Origin: Paludibacteraceae bacterium
GTDB taxonomy: Bacteria; Bacteroidota; Bacteroidia; Bacteroidales; Paludibacteraceae
Assembly: GCA_017450435.1 (NCBI GenBank)
Contig: JAFSTO010000043.1
Location: 43,047-107,046 of the forward strand
Direction of reading: 5' to 3'
DNA: 64,000 nucleotides
Shown here: piece by piece, positions 9,609 to 17,224 of the stretch
Layout: each line of letters begins with the position of its first letter
Numbering within the stretch: position 1 is the stretch's first letter
Translations under genes and position numbers: made by a program
Notes under the pieces: model-generated
What the model was told of the DNA's origin: nothing
Database searches by the model: none
The model's input: only the letters and a program-made list of their open reading frames with translations

Positions 9609-9650
9609 CGCCGAAGCACTCCGTGCTCTTAACCACAAGAGGCTTCGGCG
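9609..9650 (-). other. Three-way-junction-like structured element between two surface-protein genes
   Basis: Outer arms CGCCGAAGC (9609-9617) and GCTTCGGCG (9642-9650) enclose two smaller hairpins, GCAC/GTGC (9616-9626) and CTCTT/AAGAG (9626-9641). It lies just behind the stop of the beta-helix gene. No U-run follows directly, so it may be a 3' stabiliser or processing site rather than a plain terminator. Confidence 0.5.
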
Positions 9651-9658
9651 CGTTCATG

Positions 9659-11803
9659 TTACTTGATTTCTTGTCCGAGAGTGTTATATACATCGTCGCC
9701 GCGGCGTATGAGCAGCTGTCCGTTACGAATGACTTTCGCCGTACGGGTATCAGCACTCACGTTGTCAACATCAAGAGTGACATTGATAAAGAAGTAACCG
9801 CCGAACTCTGCCCAGTCAGGATTGCCTGCAGGACGGAAATAAACGGTTTTTTCGCCGGCATGTGCTGCGTCAACAACATATTCCTTACCAATACCTGCAG
9901 GATACCATGTCTCGTCTTCTCCGGAAACACCCACGACCTTGATACTCATGTCGGTTTCCAGCGTGGCATTGACAGTGTACTCACCTGCAAGTTCAGGGTT
10001 CTCAACGAACATATATTCGTCCGTCGCAGCCCATTCGGTCATGGAGCCTACAAGGTAATAGGTCGGCGGTTCGGGACACTCCGTTTCCTCAATGACCACA
10101 TCGTAGATTTGAATAACAGTTCCTTCTTGTGCATAACCGAAGTCGAGAATGAGGATACCGTTACTGCCTTGTTCTCCGACTACGCCGGTAACCACTTTGT
10201 CATAAGCAAACTCTTCTGACGCGGCGATATTGACGGATTGGTTCTCATAGATGACGTTCGGCAGATTATTGTCGTCCTGCCATTTGAGGGTAATGCCTGT
10301 GACATCTTTGTTCGCCAGCATCTTTAGTGCCACGTGATAGCACTTGCCGTCCTCAGCGTGTATGCCGTGGTATTTGACTTGCGCCTGCCATTGTCCGTAT
10401 TTGCCTTGCAAGATATACACTTCTGCCTTTTGCGTATTAGGATCATAGCTCAGATAAGAGAGCGTCTCTTCCTGCCAGTCGGCATTGCCGAACCATGTTT
10501 CCCATGGTCCGAGGTCAGCTGCCTCGGTGTAAATATATCCGTAGTGCCATCCATCGCCTCCTTGTCCGTCGGGACGGAAATAAATGGTATAATCACCGGA
10601 ACGGGTAACCTCATAGTTATTGTTTACACCTGTGGGATACCAGTCGGTATCGGCAATTGACAAACCGTCGGATTTGACAATCTTGAACGCGTTGCCGGCG
10701 TACAATGTCATTGATATCATATACTCGGCTTCGTTCGCCGGATTTACCGATAGTTTATATCCGGGCTGAACTTCCCATTGTGTAATATCACCTACCATAT
10801 AATACTCCATCTTCGGAATCCATCGTGGGTCGCCGATGTCAGACCCTTCGGAACCGGTACCGAGCACGGGTGAGCCGCCTTGAATACGATAGTCAGCATT
10901 AGCAGCATCCACGAACATAGGATCGGATTGAATACAAGCTGTAATAGTCGGACCGCTGTAAATACCTGTCATAGCATCATTCGTGTAGTTGTAGGTCAGA
11001 CAGTTTTTTACTTCGCCATTCGTGTTATATACCGCACGACCGCCTGCATACTCCTCCGGCATCATAAAAATGCAATTGGAAACAATGGGAGAAATGTTAG
11101 TAGGCACTTTGACTGCACCGTAATCAATGTTCTTCACTTCGCAATTATAAAACGTGCAATGGTCAATGAGCACCGAGCCTGTTGTGGCCTGGACATCAAT
11201 CACACCCAAAGACGGTGCATTGGCATCCGTAGTTATATTGGCGAATGTGGAGTTAGTGATTTCCAACCCCTCTATGCTTGCGTATTTCAGCGAAATACAG
11301 TTATACAGATTATCGTGGAAATAGCAGTTGTTAATCACAATTGAGTCCAACTGTCTGTCCGAGCGGGTATGGATAATTGCAGTGCTCTTCTGTTTCCATC
11401 CGAAAAACTCACATCCTTCCAGAAAGACCTTTTTACCGGTAGTGCCATCCGCCGGAACAATAATCTCGGAATATGATGCCAAGTCGCTGAGGTGACCGCA
11501 GTCAAACTTGATATTGTAGAAACGTGCCACACCTCCTGTTTTTAAACGAATAGGCACCTTAGGTTGTACGATAACTTCGGCACCATTCTCCGCCATGACA
11601 GTCACGTCCTTGCCGTGAAAAGCGATATAATCGCTGTTCGACTCAATATATGTACCTGCCGCCATAACGATAACATCACCTGAGCCGGCACTTGCCACCG
11701 CTTTACGCAATGCGTCCGATGTCCCCGTATTGATGTTTATCACAGCTGCATTCGCTACTAACGCTACCAGCATTGCAGCGAAAAGATTAAATAACTTTTT
11801 CAT
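9659..11803 (-). CDS. Secreted beta-helix protein with SusE/F-like starch-binding-type domains and C-terminal tag
   Basis: The protein has 714 residues with a signal peptide (MKKLFNLFAAMLVALVANA). A right-handed parallel beta-helix covers about residues 20-325, with repeating NNCYFHDN, ITNSTFANI, IDHCTFYNC and VSNCIFMMPEE turns. Two domains of the SusE/SusF type (YYMVGDITQW near 332, YYLVGSMTEW near 585, each ending in an IYFRPDG or VYFRPAG strand) flank a jelly-roll module. The tag NGQLLIRRGDDVYNTLGQ closes the protein. The helix is closely similar to that of the gene at 40273. The gene lies 33 bp behind the phosphoesterase gene, so they are probably cotranscribed. Beta-helices include polysaccharide lyases, but no catalytic residues are assigned here. 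Confidence 0.75.
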   Translation of the reverse strand: MKKLFNLFAAMLVALVANAAVININTGTSDALRKAVASAGSGDVIVMAAGTYIESNSDYIAFHGKDVTVMAENGAEVIVQPKVPIRLKTGGVARFYNIKFDCGHLSDLASYSEIIVPADGTTGKKVFLEGCEFFGWKQKSTAIIHTRSDRQLDSIVINNCYFHDNLYNCISLKYASIEGLEITNSTFANITTDANAPSLGVIDVQATTGSVLIDHCTFYNCEVKNIDYGAVKVPTNISPIVSNCIFMMPEEYAGGRAVYNTNGEVKNCLTYNYTNDAMTGIYSGPTITACIQSDPMFVDAANADYRIQGGSPVLGTGSEGSDIGDPRWIPKMEYYMVGDITQWEVQPGYKLSVNPANEAEYMISMTLYAGNAFKIVKSDGLSIADTDWYPTGVNNNYEVTRSGDYTIYFRPDGQGGDGWHYGYIYTEAADLGPWETWFGNADWQEETLSYLSYDPNTQKAEVYILQGKYGQWQAQVKYHGIHAEDGKCYHVALKMLANKDVTGITLKWQDDNNLPNVIYENQSVNIAASEEFAYDKVVTGVVGEQGSNGILILDFGYAQEGTVIQIYDVVIEETECPEPPTYYLVGSMTEWAATDEYMFVENPELAGEYTVNATLETDMSIKVVGVSGEDETWYPAGIGKEYVVDAAHAGEKTVYFRPAGNPDWAEFGGYFFINVTLDVDNVSADTRTAKVIRNGQLLIRRGDDVYNTLGQEIK

Positions 11804-11836
11804 ACAATCGAATTATTGGTTACGTTAATAGATGTA

Positions 11837-14800
11837 TTATTGCACTTCCATACCAAGTATGTTATATACATGGCCGTTCTTGAGGATAAATATCTGTCCG
11901 TTACGGATGAACTTCTCGCCTTCCTGCATCTGTGCTTCCACGTTTTCAATATCCACGAAAGGAGCAGTATGCGGCATGGTGCGTGTAATCTTCATCGAAT
12001 TAATGAGGTTGGCTGTGCCATTGGTGTTAGCCGTGTAGGAGTTGATATAAATGCCGTCTGCTTTCACGGTGAATTTGGTGAACGAAGGAGCACTCGGCTG
12101 TCCGAACATGCCGGTGAAGAGGTCGAAGTAGTTCGCTACATCATGGTGGCTACCGTCGTATAGCAGAGCACGATCGGTGGTGTACTTCTCCTCCATCTTC
12201 TCACGGCTGTACGGATAGTAACGTTTGCGTCCGCAGGTAGCGCCGATGAAATACATCGTACCATTGTCGGTGCAGTATGTGCCGCCCTCAATGCCCGTCA
12301 TGTTGGTATTGGTGTTGACTTCCACATGCGTAGTGTCGGTTACGGCACCCTCCACTACGGTACGTGTATCCGGATTAACCGGCCCGATAACCTCGTAGCA
12401 ATGGTCGTGCCCCTGAATGGCAAGGTCAATCTCACACTCCTTCAGGATAGGCAGCATAATCTTGCGGAACAGAGGTATCTCACTGTCAACAGAGTGTCCG
12501 GAACCTGAGAAGATATTCTTGTGCGAAAGCGTCACACGGTACTTGGTGTTAGGATGTAATGCTATCTGCTGCTTGAACCAGTTAGACACATCTGTCGAGA
12601 GATACGTGGATTTCATAGAAGTCTCTCCGCTTGACGAACGCCACCAGTCTTGCAGCGAATAGACGAGGAATAGAACATCGCCATATACGAAGCTATAGGT
12701 TATACCATGGAACTGCGGGCGATACTCCTCAGGCACAGACATTGCGAAATCGGTGTTCGTGTTGAAATGGTAATCATAGTTGAGCAACGGGCTGTCATCA
12801 TGGTTGCCGTCGGTAGGCACTATCGGCATCTTCATTATGACGGGCTTGATACTCTCCTCAAACCAGCGTTCCCACTCCCATTCGGAGTTGGCGTCAGTTC
12901 CTGTCTCTACGAAGTCACCGGGGAAGAGGCAGAATCGTGCGTCAGGCACTGTGTTGGCTGCAGCGGTGGCACACCACTTGGCGTTCTCTACGTATTCGGC
13001 ATCCTGTATATGGCTGTCGGACATGTAAAGGAACGAATATTCGCCTTGTGCCGCATTCTGCGTACGGAAATGTGCTATCTTGCTCCAATGTCCGTCATAT
13101 CCTACTCGCCAGCTGTATGCGGTACCCGGCGTTAGGTTGGTAGCCATAGCTTTATGACTGACATAACGGAAGGCAGTCTTCGACGCCATACCGGTAGCTT
13201 TCAATAGACCGGAGGTGGACACGGCGTAACGCAGAGGCACGGTAGTCGTCGCCTCGGCATCCAGTGTTAGCACGTCGTCACCGGCAAAATCAGCCGCAGT
13301 GGCATACGCCTTGGCAACGATCTGCACCTTGCCTTCGGTAACACCTTCGTTGGTGAACCAAGCGAACGCCATGTTGGTACGCGGATTACCGTTGATGTTA
13401 GCCACCATGTTATACGGCTCTTCTTTGCCAACCAGTTTTGTTGCCGCCTCATACATAGCTGCAAGTTTTTCGTCGATGGTGGCAATCATCTCGTCAGTCG
13501 CAGAGAAACTATCCACGCGTGCCGCCTCTTTTGCCACCCAGAAAGGAATGAACGACGGGATGGTATAGTCCTCAATCTTATACATCGTGTCGGCTGCCAG
13601 TACCTGAACAGGGTAGAGTACGGGCGGCTTAGGTGTGATAACAGCTACTACAGAATCTTTAAATCCGCCATCAACGCTTGTGGCGCGTATGATAGTTGTG
13701 CCTTCGCTAACTCCGGTAATCGTACCATGGTTGTCCACCGTGGCAATAGCGGTGTTGGCGCTTGACCAGTTGAGCGTACGGTTGGTAGCGTTGCGCGGAG
13801 TGAAAATCACACTTGCCGCAGCCATGCTCTCTACGTGCAGAGAGATTGTGTCCTGAAAGATATCAAATCCCTGCAGCGGTATGACCGGTGCATTGGGGTC
13901 ATACTCGTATGCACCTACATCCGAAGAGTTTCCCTTAGGACGAGCGACGCCGTTGATGTCTGAAGCAGGCGCCTTGCTGTCCAGACCTTTGTCTATCAAG
14001 AAAGAACCGGCTTCAATTGACCAGTCGGCTGCCTGCATCATTGCAATCTCTGCCGCATTGGCGGGCACACCGACAAAATTAGTAGGAGCCACAAAATGCG
14101 GACCGTCGGCTGCGTCGTTGTCGGCATTCAGCGTCAGGCTGACAAACGGCTCGGAGTTGAAGCCTTGGTCGGCAATGTTATTACTGGACGGAGCCCCCAA
14201 AATATAGTTGGCCGGCTCTGCAAAACCTTCCTCCGCGCGGTTGCCCCACATCACGGAGTTGAATACATACCCGTCGGAGTGAATACCGGCATACTTTGCA
14301 CCGTAGTTGTTAGTGAAAGTACAGTTGATTACCTCGCCAGCAGGGTTATACACGCCACCGGAGTTAGGCCAGCTATCGCCTGCCGTATTGTTATACAGCA
14401 CGCTGTTGCGGATACTGCCGCCACGCAGCACAACAGAAGCATACATGCCCTGGCAGCCACGGATGATACAGTTGTCAATCACGGCACCCGTATTGTGGAT
14501 AGCACCGCCGGAACCATTAGCCGTACACAACTCTATGAGACAGTTGCTGATGACGGTTGGCAGCGTCTTATCCGCTATGTCCACGTAAATAGCACCACCG
14601 GATGACAGCGAATGACAGTCACGCATTATACAGTTGTTCACCGTCATGTTGCCGCGTATGTAGAAGGCACTACCTGACGACGAGTATTCGGCATGCTCCA
14701 GAATCAGACCATCGTACAGTAGCGGGATAGTAGGTTCTGCCTCTGCCTTGATTAGAATCTTGCCAAGGTCCGAACCGTCCATGATTGTCTGGAAGATTTC

Positions 14801-15076
14801 GGGATTACGCAACCCCGAGGTGGCATCGTAGCCGCCGAGGATAGATATGAACTTGCCAGTGGTGATGGTCACTCGCTCATTGTACCTGCCGGCAGCAACG
14901 AACAGGGTGTCACCATCTGCACACTCGCCGAAACCTTTCGTAATCGTTTGTACAGCGGTAGCCCACGACAAGCCATCGTTGTTGTCATCGCCACCGGTCT
15001 GACTAACGAAATGATTAGCTGCTGACACACACAGCATTGCCGTGCAGAGTGTCAAAAGGAGTAGAACTTTCTTCAT
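11837..15076 (-). CDS. Secreted calcineurin-like phosphoesterase with beta-helix and Big_2 modules, C-terminal tag
   Basis: The protein has 1079 residues. The ATG at 15076 opens on a signal peptide (MKKVLLLLTLCTAMLCVSA); the 40 in-frame residues before it are translation of tandem repeats and are rejected. A DUF1565-type beta-helix (about 20-385) is followed by a bacterial Ig-like group 2 domain (about 395-475, with LNWSSANTAIATVDNHG). A purple-acid-phosphatase-like fibronectin domain comes next, then a metallophosphoesterase at about 675-960. Its motifs are SDSH, PGDFVE, DGNHDD and QGHDHCYE, so all metal ligands are present. The C-terminal tag is NGQIFILKNGHVYNILG. It is the third and most elaborate of three paralogous phosphoesterases and probably removes phosphate from an extracellular glycan (inference). 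Confidence 0.85.
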   Translation of the reverse strand: MKKVLLLLTLCTAMLCVSAANHFVSQTGGDDNNDGLSWATAVQTITKGFGECADGDTLFVAAGRYNERVTITTGKFISILGGYDATSGLRNPEIFQTIMDGSDLGKILIKAEAEPTIPLLYDGLILEHAEYSSSGSAFYIRGNMTVNNCIMRDCHSLSSGGAIYVDIADKTLPTVISNCLIELCTANGSGGAIHNTGAVIDNCIIRGCQGMYASVVLRGGSIRNSVLYNNTAGDSWPNSGGVYNPAGEVINCTFTNNYGAKYAGIHSDGYVFNSVMWGNRAEEGFAEPANYILGAPSSNNIADQGFNSEPFVSLTLNADNDAADGPHFVAPTNFVGVPANAAEIAMMQAADWSIEAGSFLIDKGLDSKAPASDINGVARPKGNSSDVGAYEYDPNAPVIPLQGFDIFQDTISLHVESMAAASVIFTPRNATNRTLNWSSANTAIATVDNHGTITGVSEGTTIIRATSVDGGFKDSVVAVITPKPPVLYPVQVLAADTMYKIEDYTIPSFIPFWVAKEAARVDSFSATDEMIATIDEKLAAMYEAATKLVGKEEPYNMVANINGNPRTNMAFAWFTNEGVTEGKVQIVAKAYATAADFAGDDVLTLDAEATTTVPLRYAVSTSGLLKATGMASKTAFRYVSHKAMATNLTPGTAYSWRVGYDGHWSKIAHFRTQNAAQGEYSFLYMSDSHIQDAEYVENAKWCATAAANTVPDARFCLFPGDFVETGTDANSEWEWERWFEESIKPVIMKMPIVPTDGNHDDSPLLNYDYHFNTNTDFAMSVPEEYRPQFHGITYSFVYGDVLFLVYSLQDWWRSSSGETSMKSTYLSTDVSNWFKQQIALHPNTKYRVTLSHKNIFSGSGHSVDSEIPLFRKIMLPILKECEIDLAIQGHDHCYEVIGPVNPDTRTVVEGAVTDTTHVEVNTNTNMTGIEGGTYCTDNGTMYFIGATCGRKRYYPYSREKMEEKYTTDRALLYDGSHHDVANYFDLFTGMFGQPSAPSFTKFTVKADGIYINSYTANTNGTANLINSMKITRTMPHTAPFVDIENVEAQMQEGEKFIRNGQIFILKNGHVYNILGMEVQ

Positions 15077-15110
15077 GATATAAGGGTTGATTGGGTGAAT
15101 TGCGTATATT

Positions 15111-15365
15111 TCAGCCAAGATTGGCTGAAGGCTTTTCTTCGTTGTTATTTCGGCCAAGATTGGCTGAAGGCGTTTCTTCGTTGTTATTTCGGCCAAGATT
15201 GGCTGAAGGCTTTTCTTTGTTGTTATTCGGCCAAGATTGGTTGAAGGCTGTTCTTCGTTGTTATTTCAGCCAAGATTGGCTGAATGCTTTTCTTTGTTAT
15301 TATTTCAGCCAAGATTGGCTGAAGGCTTTTCCTTGTTGTTATTTCAGCCAAGATTGGCTGAAGGT
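15111..15365. repeat. Seven tandem 39-bp repeats, each with a perfect 18-base hairpin
   Basis: The core GCCAAGATTGG starts at 15114, 15153, 15192, 15230, 15269, 15308 and 15347, a period of 39 bp with one single-base deletion. The full unit palindrome TCAGCCAAGATTGGCTGA has 8-base arms around GA; some copies start CGGCC and lose one pair. The block lies between two phosphoesterase genes, in the leader of the downstream one. Because 39 is divisible by 3, false 13-residue repeat ORFs appear in several frames. Confidence 0.95.
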
Positions 15366-15385
15366 TTTTTTAGGGGGGAGGGCTT

Positions 15386-17125
15386 TTATTGGTTTGGGGT
15401 GCTGTGGGGGGTGGTGCGGAGTACACGCATGGTATTGAAGAGGGTAACATTACCTTCGTCATCGTCTGCGGTGTAGGAGTTGAACTCAATGCAATCGTCC
15501 TTGACGGTAATTTTTGTAAACGACGGTGCCTCAGGTTGCCCGAACATGCCGGTGAAGAGGTCGAAGTAGTTCTCAACATCATGCTTTCCATTCGTAAAGT
15601 CCTGCTCCATTTTCTCCTTGGTGTGGGGATAATAGCGTTTGCGTCCACAGGTGGCTCCAATGAAATAGAGCGTGCCGTCGTTAGTGTTATATGTGCCGCC
15701 CTTGTAACCGGTGATGTTTCTATTCTTGTCAATAGTCACTTCTTCGCGGTCAGAGATAGCGTCAAGAATAGGAGTACAATTGTCAGGGTTGACCGGGCCG
15801 ATAACCTCGTAGGTATGGTCGTGTCCTTGCAGGGCAACGTCAATCTCGCAATCTTTCATCACGGGAAGCATGCATGCCCTGAATAGCGGCGGTTCTTCAT
15901 CGGTAGAATGGTCGGAGCCTGAGAAGAGATTGAAGTGAGCAAGTGAAAAACGATATTTGGTGTTAGGTGTTTCAGAAACGGTCTTACGGAACCAATATCC
16001 AACGTGGTCGGTAAGATAGACAGATGTTTTGTTGACATAGTTATATGCCTCTCGCCAAAAATCTTGCATAGAGAACACAAGGAACAATGCATCACCATAA
16101 GTGAAACTATACACTATACCCTCGAACTGCGGTTTGTTGGTGATTGAGAGGTTGAACTCATTATCAGTATTGAAGTGGTAAGTATAGTTTGTGTTAGGGC
16201 TGTCATCATGGTTGCCGTCGGTAGGCACAATCGGCATTTGCATGATAACGGGATTGAGCGACTCTTCGAACCAGCGCTCCCATTCCCACTCAGAGTTGTT
16301 GGCGTCACCGTCTTCGACAAAGTCACCGGGGAAGACGCAGAAGCGTGCTTCTGGCACAGTCTTGGCAGCAGCAATGGCGCACCGACGGGCATATCTAACA
16401 TATTCCGGATTCATGATATGACTATCTGACATGTAGATAAACGAATACTCGCCCTGTGTAGCATCTTCTGTGCGGAAATGCGCTATCTTGCTCCAATGTC
16501 CGTTATATCCTACACGCCACGAGTACTCGGTGCCAGGAGTGAGATTAGTGGCAATGGCTTTATGGCTGATATACTTGTATCTAACATTTGATTTGATGCC
16601 GGAAGCCTTAACTATATACATAGCTTTGCCGCTATATCTCAGCAGTTTCGTTTGAGTGTTTGTTGCCGGTACTGTTATAGCGCCGGTCTCAAAGTCGGTT
16701 TCAGTGGCATCAGCCTTAGCCACCAACTGCACTTCACCGTCGGTGATACCATCGTTGGTAAACCAACAAAAGGCCATTCGAGTCTTCGGGTCACCATTGA
16801 TATTGGCAACCATGCAATACGGTTCTTCTTTCGGCACCAGTTCCTTTACCTTGGCGTACATCTCGGCGAAGTTCTCTTCTGTAGGGTTCTGCCGTGCCGT
16901 TTCCTTAGCAATACATAAAGTGGTAAAACTGGGTATGGTATAATCCTCTACCTGATATAGAGAGTCTACTTCCAATACTTCTTTCGGTCCAACAGGTTCT
17001 GTGGGGTCGGCAGGTATAGTGTCTTTCGGAGTTTCTTGTCCAGGGTCAACAACCGGCGGCTCGTTATTACAAGCTGCAAAAGCAATAAAGCAAATGCTTA
17101 GTAAGGGCAGGTAATACTTTTTCAT
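15386..17125 (-). CDS. Calcineurin-like phosphoesterase lipoprotein (purple acid phosphatase type)
   Basis: The protein has 579 residues. A lipoprotein signal (ICFIAFAACNN) is followed by a Pro/Asp-rich linker rich in PVVDPGQETP-like sequence. A fibronectin-like domain (about 95-220, with CMVANINGDPKTRMAFCWFTNDG) precedes the metallophosphoesterase. Its motifs are SDSHIM near 232, PGDFVEDG, PTDGNHDD near 304, and LQGHDHTYE near 434. It is the simplest of three paralogues: it has no beta-helix and no C-terminal tag. The lipid anchor suggests surface or periplasmic attachment, while its paralogues have cleavable signal peptides. It sits 99 bp behind the next paralogue and before the tandem-repeat block. 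Confidence 0.88.
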   Translation of the reverse strand: MKKYYLPLLSICFIAFAACNNEPPVVDPGQETPKDTIPADPTEPVGPKEVLEVDSLYQVEDYTIPSFTTLCIAKETARQNPTEENFAEMYAKVKELVPKEEPYCMVANINGDPKTRMAFCWFTNDGITDGEVQLVAKADATETDFETGAITVPATNTQTKLLRYSGKAMYIVKASGIKSNVRYKYISHKAIATNLTPGTEYSWRVGYNGHWSKIAHFRTEDATQGEYSFIYMSDSHIMNPEYVRYARRCAIAAAKTVPEARFCVFPGDFVEDGDANNSEWEWERWFEESLNPVIMQMPIVPTDGNHDDSPNTNYTYHFNTDNEFNLSITNKPQFEGIVYSFTYGDALFLVFSMQDFWREAYNYVNKTSVYLTDHVGYWFRKTVSETPNTKYRFSLAHFNLFSGSDHSTDEEPPLFRACMLPVMKDCEIDVALQGHDHTYEVIGPVNPDNCTPILDAISDREEVTIDKNRNITGYKGGTYNTNDGTLYFIGATCGRKRYYPHTKEKMEQDFTNGKHDVENYFDLFTGMFGQPEAPSFTKITVKDDCIEFNSYTADDDEGNVTLFNTMRVLRTTPHSTPNQ

Positions 17126-17224
17126 ATTGTCTTGTTTTAAAATAGTCTTATAGATTTTTATATAGAGGAGCTAATAACAATTCAGTCGGACAAGCCGACA
17201 ATGTGCAAGCATAAAGCATGGCAC

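Noticed and set aside
15077-15196. A 40-residue N-terminal extension of the phosphoesterase at 11837 with a repeated 13-residue pattern
   Set aside because: It is translation of the 39-bp tandem repeats; the signal peptide begins at the ATG at 15076.
15111-15365. Possible CRISPR array
   Set aside because: The repeats are directly tandem at 39 bp with similar linkers and no unique spacers; no cas genes are present.
15091-15476. Rightward frames with RLAEGFSSLLF-type repeats
   Set aside because: They are the other strand of the same 39-bp repeats, open only because 39 is divisible by 3.
17205-17222. A partial match (ATGCTTTATGC on the minus strand) to the AgaS/DeoR dyad
   Set aside because: Only half the dyad matches and no -7 box lies at the 39-bp spacing.
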